This document shows, piece by piece, positions 12,481 through 24,770 of a stretch of 64,000 bases of DNA (position 1 is its first letter; every line of letters starts with the position of its first letter). The notes beneath the pieces are model-generated. The model was not told where the DNA came from. It worked only from the letters and a program-made list of their open reading frames with translations, and did not search any database. The stretch is taken from contig NW_004454182.1 of the NCBI RefSeq assembly GCF_000283155.1, positions 2,010,628-2,074,627 of the forward strand, given 5' to 3'. Position numbers and translations under genes: made by a program. This DNA is from Ceratotherium simum simum. Lineage: Eukaryota; Chordata; Mammalia; Perissodactyla; Rhinocerotidae.

Positions 12481-14479
12481 ATAATTTTAGATATTTTGCC
12501 ATTCTAGAATTTCCGTGTTAGTCTCTATTCTAGATTACCGTTCTCTGATGAATATATGGTACCTATGATGAAGTGAACATATTTTGTTTAAGCAGCGATT
12601 TAGTAAATTTAAACTTATGTTATTATTTCCACATTGAGTATTATTATTATTATTATATATACTCGGAATGTCAGAAAGCTGAAATAAACCAACACTCAGT
12701 CAAATTATGTAAAATAGCTTCAATATATAATACATATATTGGGATACAAGGACAAAACTTATGTCCTAGAATTTATAGCACAGTATAGTCATATATGTAA
12801 AAATTGAGGGAACAATACTTAAAAAGCATAAGATAAAGTACAAAAGAATTTGGTGATCCATTGAGAATTAGAGGAATTCCAAGGATGAAATAAGTGTGAG
12901 TTACAGGGAGGATAAGATTCCTGGAGGATACCTGAGAGATTTCATAAAATTTGAATGTACAAAGAAAAGATCATTCCAGACATTGTGACACAAGCATTCC
13001 TAATAAACTAAGTGAAATTTAAAATTCATAAGGATCCTAAGGAAAAAGCTTATTTATATATTTAATTAACTAAAAGCTAAACCTATTTGTAAAATCTGAG
13101 TATACTTTAATAAACAGTATTGTCTGTTTATTAAAGACGCTGAAATAACCATTTAAACTACTACTTCACATTTCACAATATTTAAAGATTTAGATTGTTA
13201 AAGTTTTATATTTATAGGTGCTAACAACAAACTGTCTACTTTCACAAATCTAAGTAGTGGGCAATATCGGCACATCTGATTTTGAATTGAAATGCATAAG
13301 CTAATCCATTTACATTTTAGTGACAGGAAAATGCTTAAGTAGTTGACGATCCAAGTTCGCTTTGGAAAAGAGTAATAAATATGAAATAAGCAGTGTGTAG
13401 GCATAATTCCTTCTTAATTATAAAACTGCATTTTATTAGTCGTGATATAATAATATTCCAAAAATAAGAAAGTGATACTTAGATTTAAACTTTTTACTTT
13501 CCTAGTCTCTTCTATTAACTTCTATTCTATTTTATTAAAGATACCAAATGTTAAAATACTTGCAAAAATGTACCAGTGGAGGCCACTTTCAAGCAGGGAC
13601 AGTGTTTAACAAGAAAAGTAAAAGCCACCTGTTTGCCAGCTCTCTATGTATTTACGTATCTCTTTATCCATCTGTGTTCCATAAAATCTGGGTCAGAAAT
13701 ATTGCCTGTAGTAAGAAATTTATTGTAAGTTTAGTAAAATGTTATTTATCTACATGTGGAAATCTTTATCTCTCACATTCAACCATGACATAGTTCTGAG
13801 AACAGACTAAATTATCACTAAATTTCCCCCTTTTTTCCTGCAAAATTACAACTAGCTGAAAAAGTGAATAGTATTACCTTGCACCTGCAAACCATCCTTT
13901 ATATTTGAGTTCCTATTTTGCAAACAATTAAACACACATATTGAATTTTGAAAGCACAATTTGTGGCAAAATGTGTTTTCTAGGGTCAAATCTTTCAGTA
14001 AATATTTTAGGAATATGTTGTGTAAATATAATTATTCAATATATTCTAAAGCAAGTTACTCAAAGACATAATTAATATTCTGAAATGCATTCAAATCATT
14101 ACTTGAAATGCAGACTTGTAAAATTCATCAAGGCATATTTAACATAATAGTATGTATATTTTTAAAGTCACTATTAAATATTATTAGATTAATCTTAAGG
14201 TATTCTGGTACTTAGCAAACTTTAAATGATAATATGTTGACCCAAGGCATAATTATTTAGAAGAATTAAAAACTTGGTGCAAATACTGTAGAAACAATTT
14301 TGAGATTTCCATATTCTATTTGGTTTCATGACTTACAAATTACTAGACATTTATTAGACTTTTACTTTATTCCCAGGTGGACATGACTAGAACATAAATA
14401 TAAGTTATATATGAAGATTTTTAAAACTTTAAAAGAGTAATTGGAAACAATAATGTAATAGTAACAATTTAGCAAGGAT
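12481..14479. other. Unassigned AT-rich sequence
   Basis: Mostly unique-looking and AT-rich. A short ATT/TA microsatellite lies at 12639-12661. The 81-codon frame at 13548-13793 has no recognisable domain. I see nothing else in it. Confidence 0.5.
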
Positions 14480-14600
14480 AAGTTAAAGGCTGAATTTCAA
14501 TTTCCTCATTTGCAAATGGGTGGGATAATATTTACCTGGAAGGGACACTTGAAATCAACACACAGTAGGCGTTACATATCTATACAAACTTTATCATTTT
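14480..14600 (+). repeat. MIR SINE fragment
   Basis: 'atttcctcatttgcaaatgggtgggataatatttacctgg' (about 14501-14540) matches the MIR core ('tttcctcatctgtaaaatggggataataatagtacctacc'), followed by a shortened 'cacacagtaggcg' 3' end near 14560-14571. An internal deletion is likely. Confidence 0.7.
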
Positions 14601-15034
14601 TTCTTCACATTTTATCTGGGCATAAACAGGTATACGTCATTATTATCCCATTATTTCTGTAACAAGAATATAAAGCTACTCTTCTCATAGAATCAAAATG
14701 ACACATATCACCAAAGAATACACACATCTCAAGTCATGCAAAATCAATGATATATTTAACCTCAAAAGAAAGCTAAAAGAGTACCATGTACTAAGTGATT
14801 TAGGATTTCCCCATATTCATTTGATGAAGAATATTATGGTTACATTCTATTATATTCATTTGAAATTTGCAAATTAAACAGAAATAACTTTCTGGGGTTC
14901 CATGTAATAAATGCCAGCCCATTTTGGAAGGGACCCGGGTGGAATTCAAGTGTGATGTGAATAGACTATAGTAAAGGTCCTAGGCATTCCAGGAAGCCAA
15001 TAAAAATAAATGTGAAATTTTAAAGGAGGAAATA
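14601..15034. other. Unassigned AT-rich sequence
   Basis: No confident feature. Some text at 14620-14660 and 14775-14880 could be further MIR-like remnants, but the similarity is too weak to assign. Confidence 0.4.
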
Positions 15035-15880
15035 CAACGTCTATTTTTTTATAATTAGGGCAACTTTTTAGAGCAGTTTAAGTTTCACAGCAAAGTTGTG
15101 GAGAAGGTGCACAGATTTTCCATATACTCTATGCCTCACACATGCATAGCCTTTTCCATTATTAACACCCCCCACTAGAATGCTATATTGTTACAATTGA
15201 TGAGCTCATATTTACATATCATAAACATCAAAATCCGTAGTTTACATTAGAGTTCACTCTTGATGTTGTATAGTCTATAGTTTTGGACAAATGTATAATG
15301 ACATGTATCTATCACTAAGATATTATACAGAGTGTTTTCACTGCCTTAAAATCTTCTGTCCTCCGCCTACTTATCCCTCCTTCTCATCCCCAACCCCTGG
15401 CAACCACTGATCTTTTTTTTTTAAAGATTTTATTTATTTATTTTTCCCCCCAAAGCCCCAGTAGATAGTTGTATGTCATAGCTGCACATCCTTCTAGTTG
15501 CTGTATGTGGGACTCGGCCTCAGGATGGACGGAGAAGTGGTGCCTCGGTGCGTGCCCGGGATCTGAACCCGGGCCACCAGCATCGGAGCGCGCGCACCTA
15601 ACCACCAAGCCACGGGGCCGGCCACCACTGATCTTTTTATTATCTTCACAGTTTCACAGTTTTACGTTTTCTAGAATGTCATATAGTTGGAACCAAACAA
15701 TATGTAATCTTTTCAGATTGGCTTCTTTCACTTAGTAATATGCATTTAAGTTTCCTCCACCTCTTTTCATGGCTCGATAGCTCATTTCTTCTCAGTGCTG
15801 AGTAATATTCTATCGTCCAGATGTACATTGTCTTTCACCATTAAACATTGTTACCTGTGAGTTTTCAATAGATCCCCTTT
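15035..15880 (-). mobile_element. L1 3' end (3' UTR and ORF2 C-terminus), antisense, with nested ERE
   Basis: Plus-strand text from 15060 ('agagcagtttaagtttcacagc') through 15400 ('aacccctggcaaccactgatc') and again from 15640 to about 15850 is the reverse complement of an L1 3' UTR and the end of ORF2. An ERE sits at 15418-15623. Left of the element is T-rich (15043-15051), fitting a reversed tail. All frames are broken. Confidence 0.88.
15418..15623 (-). mobile_element. ERE SINE with perfect 15-bp TSD
   Basis: The head (reverse of ggccggccccgtggcttgg) ends at 15623. The tail 'aaagattttatttatttattt' type wording begins at about 15421. The flanks accactgatcttttt at 15403-15417 and 15624-15638 are identical. 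It split the L1 3' UTR. The 88-codon frame at 15469-15735 runs through this SINE and is not a gene. Confidence 0.95.
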
Positions 15881-15884
15881 ATTA

Positions 15885-16530
15885 GTTTGTGGAAGATACC
15901 TGTATGTCTAGTTGGTTGAGTGTTTTAATCATAAAAATGTATTAAATTTTAAGTACTTTTTCTGCATTTATTGGGATGATCATGTGTTTTTCTTTTTTAT
16001 TCTACTAATATGATGTATTACATTATTCATTGAATGTTAAAGTAATCTTGCACTCCTGGCATAAATCCAACTTGGTTATGTTAGAAATGGCATTACAGTA
16101 ACCTGAGTATTTCTGTGTCTATATTAAAAAATATATTTGTCTGCAGTTGTCTTTTGTTGTGATAACTTGGTCTCTTTTTGGTATCATGGTATTACTGGCC
16201 TCATAGAATAAGATGAAAAGTGTTCCTCTTTCTTTTTTTAACAGGTTATGAAGGGTTGGTATTTTTCTTTAAATATTTGGTAGAATTCACCAGTGGAGGC
16301 ATGGCTTTTCTTTATGGGAAGTTTTAAAATTATTAATCCAATATATTTTTATAGGTCTATTTTATTTTCTATTCTTAAGTCAGTTTTCATAGTTTACATC
16401 CTCCTAGGAATTTGTCCAGTTCTGCCTAACTTATATAAGTTGTTGGCATATAGGTGTTCATAGCATTCTTTTAAAATCTCATTTAATTATTTATGGTTGC
16501 TAGTGATGTATACTTTTTCACTAACTTCCA
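15885..16530 (-). mobile_element. L1 ORF2 RT segment, antisense (inverted arm)
   Basis: Reverse complement of the ORF2 reverse-transcriptase region: 'ctttttctgcatttattgggatgatcatgtg' (15957-15986), 'ggcctcatagaataagatg' (16198-16216), 'ggtagaattcaccagtggaggcatgg' (16279-16304) and 'ggaatttgtccagttctgcc' (16408-16427). It directly abuts a sense-strand L1 segment on its right that continues the same ORF2 in the element's own order, which suggests a 5' inversion (see findings). Confidence 0.85.
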
Positions 16531-16534
16531 CTAT

Positions 16535-17985
16535 TTTTAAAATATTAAGGCTATATAATAGTCCAAAGAAATATGTAATAAACTATAAGTAATAGAAGGG
16601 ATTAGCAAGATTGCTGAAATCAATGTACATAAAAAGTGGCATTTGTAAGCACAATGGCAAATACTTAGAAAATTAATAAAATATAATTTATGATCAAATA
16701 ATATTACAAAGTATTTAGGAATATATCTAAATATAAAAACATTTTGGAAAGAATTATAAAATTGAGAAATATTAAATATCACCTATATATAGTGAAAATA
16801 TGACTGTCTTTGTGGAAGATTCAAGATAGAAAACATCTAAATTTTCCCCCAATTAATTTATATATTCAGTGCAACCACAATAGGTGTTTTGTCATTGTTT
16901 TTGTTTGGTTTGGTTGTTATTTTGTAACTTGAGGAAGTATTTGTAAAACTGTAAATTTATACATACCAAAGAATATCTAAAGAATTGTTCCAAGAGAATA
17001 ATAAAAAGATTTGATTTTCCTTACCAGGTGTCCAGATTTATCATAAAACTATATTAATTAGGATATTGAGAAACAAATAGAATATCAATGGAACAAAATA
17101 AAAAACTGAGTCATACATATGGATAATACATGATCGAGGTAGTATTGCAGAAAAGTGCTAGTATTTATAATTAATTTTAAATTACAGAATAGTAGAATAA
17201 TATTGTGAGTTTGGGGTAGGAAATACTGTTTAAACAACATAAAAATAGTGTAAACCACAAAGGGAAAGTCTGACAAATTCTACATTTAAATTGAGAGCTT
17301 CTGTTCTTCTAAAGATACTATTAAAAAAAGACTATAAAATGGAAGAGAATATTTTTAATACACAAAACCTCTATGTATAGTTCTAAAGAAATCGTACTAG
17401 AAAATAAGAAACAATTGAACAGTAAAATAATGGTGAAAGACCAGAATTTTCTAGAAGTACATATGACCAATAAACACATGATGAGATATTCAACCACATT
17501 AGTAATCAGAAAAATGTAAATGAAAACCTCAGTTTTCATTTCACAATCAAATGATTATCAGAAATTATAGTCTGATATGAAACATTAGAAGATGTGGCTT
17601 GATGGGAGTACACATTACTGATAAGTCAACATAGCTACAAGAACTATGGAAAAGAATAACCTCACTTAGTGAAACTGAATATATATGAATCTTATGATGT
17701 AGCAATTCCATTACTAGCTGTATGTAACCAATTTATACTTTCACATAATGAAAAGTAAAACAGCAATATTTATAGCAAAAAAATAGAAAAAAACTAATGT
17801 AACACTAGATTGGATAAATAACTGATACTATATATGTACAAAGGAGTATTATGTAATGGTAAGTATTAATAAATTTGCAATGAGTATCAGCTTGTATGAG
17901 ACTGGAAATGCGTTGAGTAATAGAAGTTATCCGTAAAACAGAACATAATTCCTGCAGTACTATTCTATAAAGAGAGAGCTCCCTT
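16535..17985 (+). mobile_element. L1 ORF2 C-terminal half, sense (second arm)
   Basis: Sense-strand L1 from 'gattagcaagattgctg' (16600) through 'agaatatcaatggaacaaaata' near 17080, 'gagcttctgttcttctaaagatac' near 17295, 'accaataaacacatgatgagatattcaacc' near 17466 and the usual C-terminal block up to about 17985. It is strongly decayed, and no 3' UTR or A-tail follows. Five minus-strand frames of 62-81 codons in this stretch are antisense shadows. Confidence 0.85.
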
Positions 17986-19884
17986 ATGGCCAATTTAGTT
18001 TTAGTATGAATTTCCCCTAGGAAAGTTACTTATCTGGAGGTAAATTTGTCACAATCATTTAAGGAGCTTTCTCAAACTACATAACTTCTCCCCCAGTCCA
18101 TGAATCCTCCATGAGCCATAACAGAATGTGGGTATGGCCACTCTCTCACTTCTCTGACCACTCTCGTTGTTCCTCTCCTCGCTGTATACCCTGGGTCAAT
18201 TAATGGTGCCAATATGACTTTGCTTCTTGTGCTATGTGTGTCTATGACCTAATTTAGCATGTGATTGCTGTAACAAAACTCATTCAATTCTTCAATAAAC
18301 ATAACACCTAGGATGTGGTCTTTCAAGCAATATTAGATCCACACAAGCAGAATCTGATGCCCTAATATTGATGCATTTTACAACAGAATTATCTAAGTAT
18401 TTGTATTTGATAACTCTCAAAAAGTGATAAAATTAAAATTAATTCTGTTATTCAGTAAGGCTTCAGTGCCTAGGAAAAATCACTTTTCCAGGTGCTAGGG
18501 ATGTAATTGTTAATAGTACTAAATTCCTGGCTTATGATGCTTACATCGTTTGATAAGATGATCGCCTAATGTAACAATATACACACGAATGGAGAATGTT
18601 GTCCTGAGACATTGTATTCCAGTGTGTTTTCCACAAGCAGCTATTGTCAAGAAGTGTTATAGGCAAATCCATTGCAAAAATAAAAGTTTGTATACTATAA
18701 GTGTATTTTTGGTTACACATAAATCCTGATTTATTCCCTAAAATATTTTTATCCAATACAAATATCATTAAATGTGATTGAATGAAAAAACTAAGGAATA
18801 GAGAAATAGTATAAAAAAATTCTATCTACTTGACTTTAGCTGAGAGTGGTGCATGTATTTATTTTTCTACCATCTAACACAAATAGGAAAATTTGATCAG
18901 TTACTTATAACATCAATGCAGAGTAAAAGTATTTTTGATAGAATAACCTGGTAGTAAACGGGAAACACTTTTCTGACAATTTTTTTGAAGACAGGTTTCT
19001 AGAGAATTTTCATTAGATGGTGCACTTTAATTTTGATACAGGTGGGGAATTACTGTGAAAACTAAAAGAATCTGGAAATCCTCCCACAGCTTTAATCTAT
19101 CTGTAGATTCCACTGAAGAAATGGAAAACATGAATTGGTGGACCATAGAGGACCCTAAGCTTCCCTGGAAAGTGGACCATTTTTTCAGATTTTTTTCCTG
19201 CTTCCCTCATTCTGGGGTGAGGAGTGAGCCAGCCAGGCAGTGGCCTCATGCATTCATATGCTTGCAGCCCTGTCCTGTCCTGTACTTGTTGACCAATGAA
19301 CAGAGCATCCGTAACCATAAGGAATGGTATTGTCAAACTCAGAATTTTATGTATTCATTCACTCATATATTATATATGTAATAAGCATATTTTAAAGGCA
19401 CACCAATTTAGATGGTATAACTTATACCCCAACCTCCCACCAAAAAAGATGTTAGATCTCCTTTCCAGGGACTTAAAATCAATAGGAGAGAGAAGACAGA
19501 TAGTATATAAAACATCACAACACATTATATTTTATAATTACGTATTTTGTATGTTTATACTTGTAAAAAGTTCTAAAAACAACCAAAACTCATTAAAATT
19601 CATTGTTTCTAAAGATACATTTCCCAAGCATGCCATAAGCAACATCTGAAAAAATGACTAATATGCTATTATCATTTAAACATAGAAATAAAATCTTTAA
19701 AGAAGGCACATTTTTAAAATGAAAGCAATTTCTGATGAACCAATGGGAATTTAAACTGACATTTTGGCAAAATACAGATATGAATTATTCGAGTGTATTT
19801 TCTAAAATTAAACTGAGATACATTATTAAAGCACGTCTTTAACTGTAACTGGCATTAAAATTTGATATTATAAAATAGATTTTA
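17986..19884. other. Mostly unassigned; short L2-like 3' end at 18440-18550
   Basis: Within this stretch, 18475-18550 ('ttttccaggtgctagggatgtaattgtta...ttacatc') resembles the reverse complement of an L2 3' end ('gtaagctcc...gtatccccagcacctgg'), at low confidence. The frames at 19055-19381 (108 codons, plus), 19097-19336 (minus) and 19296-19649 (117 codons) overlap each other and show no recognisable domain, signal peptide or splice context. I treat them as chance frames. Confidence 0.45.
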
Positions 19885-20184
19885 TTTTTTTTTAATTTAT
19901 TTATTTTTTGTGAGGAAGATCAGCCCTGAGCTAACATCTGTGCTAATCCTCCTCTTTTTGCTGAGGAAGACCGGCTCTGAGCTAACATCTATTGCCAATC
20001 CTCCTCCTTTTTTTTTTCCGAAGCCCCAGTAGATAGTTGTATGTCATAGTTGCACATCCTTCTAGTTGCTGTATGTGGGATGCTGCCTCAGCATGGCCAG
20101 AGAAGCGGTACGCGCCCGGATCCAAACCCAGGCCACCAGTATCAGAGTGCTCGCACTTAACCGCTAAGCCACGGTGCTGGCCCC
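19885..20184 (-). mobile_element. Long-form ERE SINE (300 bp) with perfect 16-bp TSD
   Basis: Flanks tataaaatagatttta at 19869-19884 and 20185-20200 are identical. The element in minus orientation has the tRNA-like head at 20184 ('gccacggtgctggcccc'), the 'ccagtagatagttgtatgtcatag' body and a tail with two 'gaggaaga...gagctaacatct' modules (19912-19940 and 19962-19990). The duplicated tail module makes it about 100 bp longer than the copies at 4697 and 15418. Confidence 0.96.
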
Positions 20185-20200
20185 TATAAAATAGATTTTA

Positions 20201-22854
20201 AATATTATCAGTCAATCATATTCAATTTATATAGATCTTATTGAGTTTGCACAAAGAGGTTTCTATTACTATAAGTAATTTTTAAAATAGCCTAATATAA
20301 AAATAGTGGTTTTATTACATATTTCCTTAGAATATTTTCTTCCCCCAAATATATCTGACAGTGCAAGAAGAAACAATGAATATATGCATCATCTTCATCT
20401 CTATGCAGATGAAGAAGAGGAAGCTCTTGTTCTTAATTTAAGACTCACAGGAAATCAACTGACTTAAAAAGTAATATGAAAAAATATTGGTGTCAGCATT
20501 TTTAGTGTAATCATGTATATCAATACACAAGTGTACAATTTAGTGAGAATCCCTTTGAAATAAATCACAGCACTAGTGTACTTTTGGACAATGTATCTCA
20601 TTATTGAAAAGTTCCAAAGAGGGAAAAAGTCATTTCTGATAATACCTAGAGACCTTCAGAAAGGCATGAAATGTGAATATGGTCAGCTTGTCTGAATGTC
20701 CCCTAATGCATTTCAATTATCCACATTACAAAGTTAATACAGTCTGCTGTAAAAACAAGATTAAGACCAGTAATCTATTGCCACAGAAACATAGCACCCT
20801 TTGATCTGCTACTCAGTTCAAAGATATTGCTGTAAACAATCTTCAATGTTTCAGGATATTTGTTTATGTATATGTAGATATTTTTTGCCTGAACATAATT
20901 TTATATTTATGAAGCAAGTCAATTCTCTGTAAATAAATGAGAATGGAAAACAAATCCTGCAAGAATTAAGTGTGGGTGGGTTTTTGGTTTGATCACCTAA
21001 ATTCTTTCTCGGCTTTATTTGTCTTTTGAGGACTATTGCTTCCTTTATAAATTATAATCCATGCATCGCTTGGTGAAATTTGGCTTCTTTCCTGTGTCGA
21101 AGAAAATTTCCCATTTTGTGTCGAAGTATGCAGACAACCAACTTTAATTCCCAGAAGTTTAATTTTGACATTTCTTAATATTACTTTGATTTATCAATGA
21201 TTTCAAGGCTCCCCTTAAATCATCTAAAATGTATTTTAAATTGTCAATCAATACATCTATTAAATTGCAACAAATTGCATCTATTAACTTGTAACAAAAT
21301 TTGGCAAAGCCAGTCACTAAGAAGATATGGTAGATGAAGACACTAAGGGAACACCATTAAATCTTTAAATAATTTGGTCAGTAGCATTTTTTTTTGTTTC
21401 ACACAAGGGTGAGAAGGGAAAACAAAGTGCACTAGGTTTACAAGGATCTTCTTAATTATTTCTCTAAGTTTTCCCAAATTCCAAGTTTTTCGACATTGAG
21501 AGCAGCTCTCACATCCAAACTCACAGTTCTAATATACTTCGTTATATTGAAGATTCAGATCCTATACCGAAAATTTTATAATTTCTCTCAAAATAGATAT
21601 CAAATCTGCACGGAAATACTATGCCACACATACTAAAATATATATGCTTATATCATAATAAAGGAAGAGAGGATGTCCTAGAAACTTGATCTGTAAAAAA
21701 TACAAGACCCAAATAGAATATTTATATAGAGCAGTGTGAAGATAAACCAATCAAGTCCTACCTACTAACTCTATGCTTCGCTGATCTGAATTTTAACTGG
21801 GAATTCTTAGTGTTCAGCTTAAATATTATCTTTTAATGAGATTTTAAGAACTTATTTGCATAATCCTCAAGGAAAACGTTGGATATTCAAAAGACCCATC
21901 AGTACTCTTTTTCAATGCTCATATTAATGCGGCTTCCGAAAGGACTGTTCATGACAATGAGACAAGAGAAAGGAAATACAGTTGTTAATCACTGAGTAAT
22001 TACAAAATGTCCCTCATTATAATCCCAGCAATGTTTTAGTCCAAACTTATACTTATATTGCCTAGCAGATGTCTCCTATAATTAATTTATTTTGCTATCT
22101 CTTTTTTAACACTCGTAAAATATGAAACAAATACCAAAATAGTCTAAAATGCAACTAAAACTTTTGCCTGCTGAGCTGTTTTCTACTTTGGTTGTTTTCT
22201 TGGAAGAATAAAAAACAACGTGTATCGTATCATATCTGCGTAATTCTTAACTATATATCAGAGTTAGATGAGAATATTTAAAAGTCATAATTCAAAATGT
22301 TAATAGATTTTTCTTTAGCTTTGCTCAATCTACCTTCACTTTTTTTCCCATGATTCTTTGTTTTATTTAGTTAACTTGTTAATGAAATAGGTGGAAATAA
22401 TAAATGAAAAGGATTGGTTAAAGCTAGTAAATATATTAGAGATATTTTGACAATCAAAATTAGAAAAGATGTGATCACACTTTTCAATAATTTTGTACTT
22501 CTCTTAAATACTGTAATATTCAAAGATTAGTTGTGCATTTTTTTCTTTTTAATTATTTCAATTTTGCACTTCACAAATATTTTTGCTGGTTCCATTTCCA
22601 TGGATGACTAATATAGGATTTGCCAAATATTTACACTGAATATTCTCATTGAAAACTAAAATATGAAAGAATCAAATCAAATCTATTTGAAACCTGCACA
22701 TACCGACATGTAGATAACCTAAAGATTTATAAAACTGGTTAAGACTGATAACAGTAACAAAGGATTTACAGATGCAAAGGGGATATACTGTATTTGGAAA
22801 TATGGACCCAATCTTCATATATTTTTAAGGAAAGTGCAGGTTAAATTTTATAGT
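20201..22854. other. Unassigned AT-rich sequence
   Basis: About 2.6 kb with no recognised repeat, exon or RNA and no frame of 60 codons or more. It is one of the longest stretches free of identified transposons in the window, so conserved non-coding sequence could be sought here. I see nothing specific. Confidence 0.5.
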
Positions 22855-23015
22855 GTAACTCAAGTTCCATCACTTGGTGGTTGTGCAATCTTGAGCAAAT
22901 TACTTAAATTCTTTAAGTGTCAGTTTTCTGTAATGTGAAAGGGTAATAGTAAATGGGAGTTTAGTGAAATTATTAAACAAAAGCACCTTGCCCATAAAAC
23001 ACTCAAACAGTATTT
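22855..23015 (+). repeat. MIR SINE
   Basis: Core text 'ttgtgcaatcttgagcaaattacttaaattctttaagtgtcag' (22881-22924) matches 'gtgtgaccttgggcaagttacttaacctctctgtgcctcag' of MIR. It is followed by 'gtgaaagggtaatagtaaatgg' and a 3' end 'cataaaacactcaaacagtatt' (22993-23014). Confidence 0.8.
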
Positions 23016-23198
23016 TCTTATATAATTTTATTATTAGTAGTAATATGTTAAATTATTAAACCATAAATATAATACAACTACTTGCATTTTTACAGAATAG
23101 AATTAGCTGTTGTCTATAGCTCTCCCACTTAACGTGCAATGGGACCTTTGAAAATTAAACTGTCTGAGCATCGGTTTCTTAGCTGTAAAATAATGCTA
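22990..23198 (+). repeat. Duplicated segment, copy A
   Basis: Copy A of a roughly 200-bp segment repeated at 24563-24770, in the same orientation and 1.57 kb away. It comprises a MIR 3' end, a TA-rich spacer and the start of a second MIR. A 21-base stretch at 23041-23061 is identical to 24611-24631, including the non-MIR spacer, so common descent by duplication is more likely than two independent insertions. Confidence 0.7.
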
Positions 23199-23290
23199 TG
23201 ATAATGCATCTCACAGATACAAGGTTATCTGGCATGAATTATCATTTGTGAACTGCACATTGGTATGAAATACAATCTGTAAACTCTATG
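23095..23290 (+). repeat. MIR SINE, second copy
   Basis: 'gctctcccacttaacgtgcaatgggacctttgaaaattaaactgtctgagcatcggtttcttagctgtaaaataatg' (23120-23194) follows the MIR core from the tRNA-related end to 'ctgtaaaat'. The 3' half is eroded beyond 23220. Confidence 0.7.
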
Positions 23291-24354
23291 TCAATTAACA
23301 TCTTAGTTATCCTTAGCTGTTGTCTTAGTAAAGAACATTCATTTTTCAAATTTTCCATGCCCACAAACTTCATGACTACTTTTTTGGTTTTTTAAAACAT
23401 CTCAGATACTGAATGGGAGAGTAACTAAGAGGGAGAGCGATGGAAAACACTTCTGTAATAATTATTGTTGATGTCTGTACATATGCAGACATATATTTAC
23501 CTCATTCGTTTCTATCCACCCACCTGTCTGTCTGTCATCTTCTGTATCCTTCCATCCATTCTTCCTTTGTACTTGCTTGCTTTCTTCTTTATTCCTCACT
23601 CACTCTCTTCCCCCTCCCGGTTTTTTAAAAATTGGGCTAAGATGCAAAGTAGAATTAAATGTATTTATGACTTGATAAGACCTTATCATTCTTGAGGCAC
23701 ACAAGGCATCGTTCTTGTTTTATTTTGGTTTTGTTTTATTCCTTTCTTATTCAATATGGAGTAGTTTAACTTGTGTCAGTATATTCTAAATTCTGATATG
23801 TTGTAGAATGAAGTCAGCAAGTAAGATAAAAAATTAAAAAATCTGTTTCCTCTCAATTATTCCTAGACTGTTGTTATACACAGACTCTAAAGGAGAGTGC
23901 CACGAATCAATTTGCAAAAGTACTACGAAACTTTTTTCTTGCCGTCTAACTTATTTAACAAAATTTTCAGACATTAATTTCTGCAAATATATACACACAA
24001 TATTCATTATTCATGGATTCCATATTTATAAATTTGTCTACTAGCCAAAATTTGTAATTTGTTTGGAACCCTAAAATCAATATTTGTTGTATTTCGTGGT
24101 TATTTGTGGACATGTGCAGAGCATCAAAATATTGTCACTCAATGAACACGTTCCCTGCTGAGGTTTGACACGGTGACACTTTGACTTGTTTCAGCTCTCA
24201 TACTAGAAACTAGTGTCTTATTTGCAATATATTTAGTGCCATATTTTTCATGTTCATCCTTTTTGTTGATGATTTTGCTGTTTAAAAGTTTCCCCAAGTG
24301 TCGGGCTAAAGCACTGTCTAGTGTTCCCAAGAGCAAGAAGGCCGTGATGTACCT
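23291..24354. other. Unassigned; short CT-rich tract at 23515-23620
   Basis: A pyrimidine-rich tract with loose 'tctg', 'ttcc' and 'actc' runs lies at 23515-23620, producing overlapping 62- and 76-codon chance frames. The rest is AT-rich without a recognised feature. Confidence 0.5.
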
Positions 24355-24600
24355 TATGGAGAAAATAATAGTATATGTTATATACATATAACAATATGTA
24401 TATATTATATATGCATTATATGTATTGTATGTCTTATGAATTTTATATTTATTATATATGTGAAAGATACCCTGTAATAAAACAACCTTAAACACCATTT
24501 TTATTGTTTAAATAATGTGTAATACATATATAATATATAACATGTTATATAATATATATTATACACATAATATTGTTAAACAATATTATCTTATATGATT
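24355..24600. repeat. AT-rich palindromic low-complexity block
   Basis: Dense TATA/ATAT text with many short inverted repeats, such as 'atgttatatacatataacaat' type wording at 24375-24395, 'acatgttatataatatatattatac' type at 24540-24564 and 'attgttaaacaatatt' at 24572-24587, the last nearly self-complementary. A 119-codon minus frame (24139-24498) crosses it and is a product of low complexity. Confidence 0.75.
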
Positions 24601-24770
24601 TTATTAGTGGTAATATGTTAAATTATTAAACTATAATTATAAGCGAAACTGCTTGCATTTTTATACATTGGGTTTAGCTGTGGTCTGTGGCTCTCTCACT
24701 TACTTGCTATGTGACTTGAGAAAATTAACTTAGCCTGTCTAAGCCTTGATTTCTCAGCTGTAAAACAATG
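24563..24770 (+). repeat. Duplicated segment, copy B (with MIR)
   Basis: Second copy of the 22990-23198 segment. The MIR part 'ggctctctcacttacttgctatgtgacttgagaaaattaacttagcctgtctaagcc' (24689-24745) is better preserved here than in copy A. The right edge of the similarity (about 24770) coincides with the start of the Tigger-like fragment. Confidence 0.7.

Noticed and set aside
19055..19649. Overlapping frames of 108, 79 and 117 codons
   Set aside because: No domain, no splice-site context, and mutually overlapping on both strands. Chance frames are more likely than a gene.
23515..23620. Pyrimidine-rich tract as a microsatellite or splice-acceptor region
   Set aside because: It is too irregular for a microsatellite, and no exon-like frame with a donor site follows.
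24139..24498. 119-codon minus-strand frame rich in Tyr and Ile
   Set aside because: It is produced by the TA-rich palindromic block.
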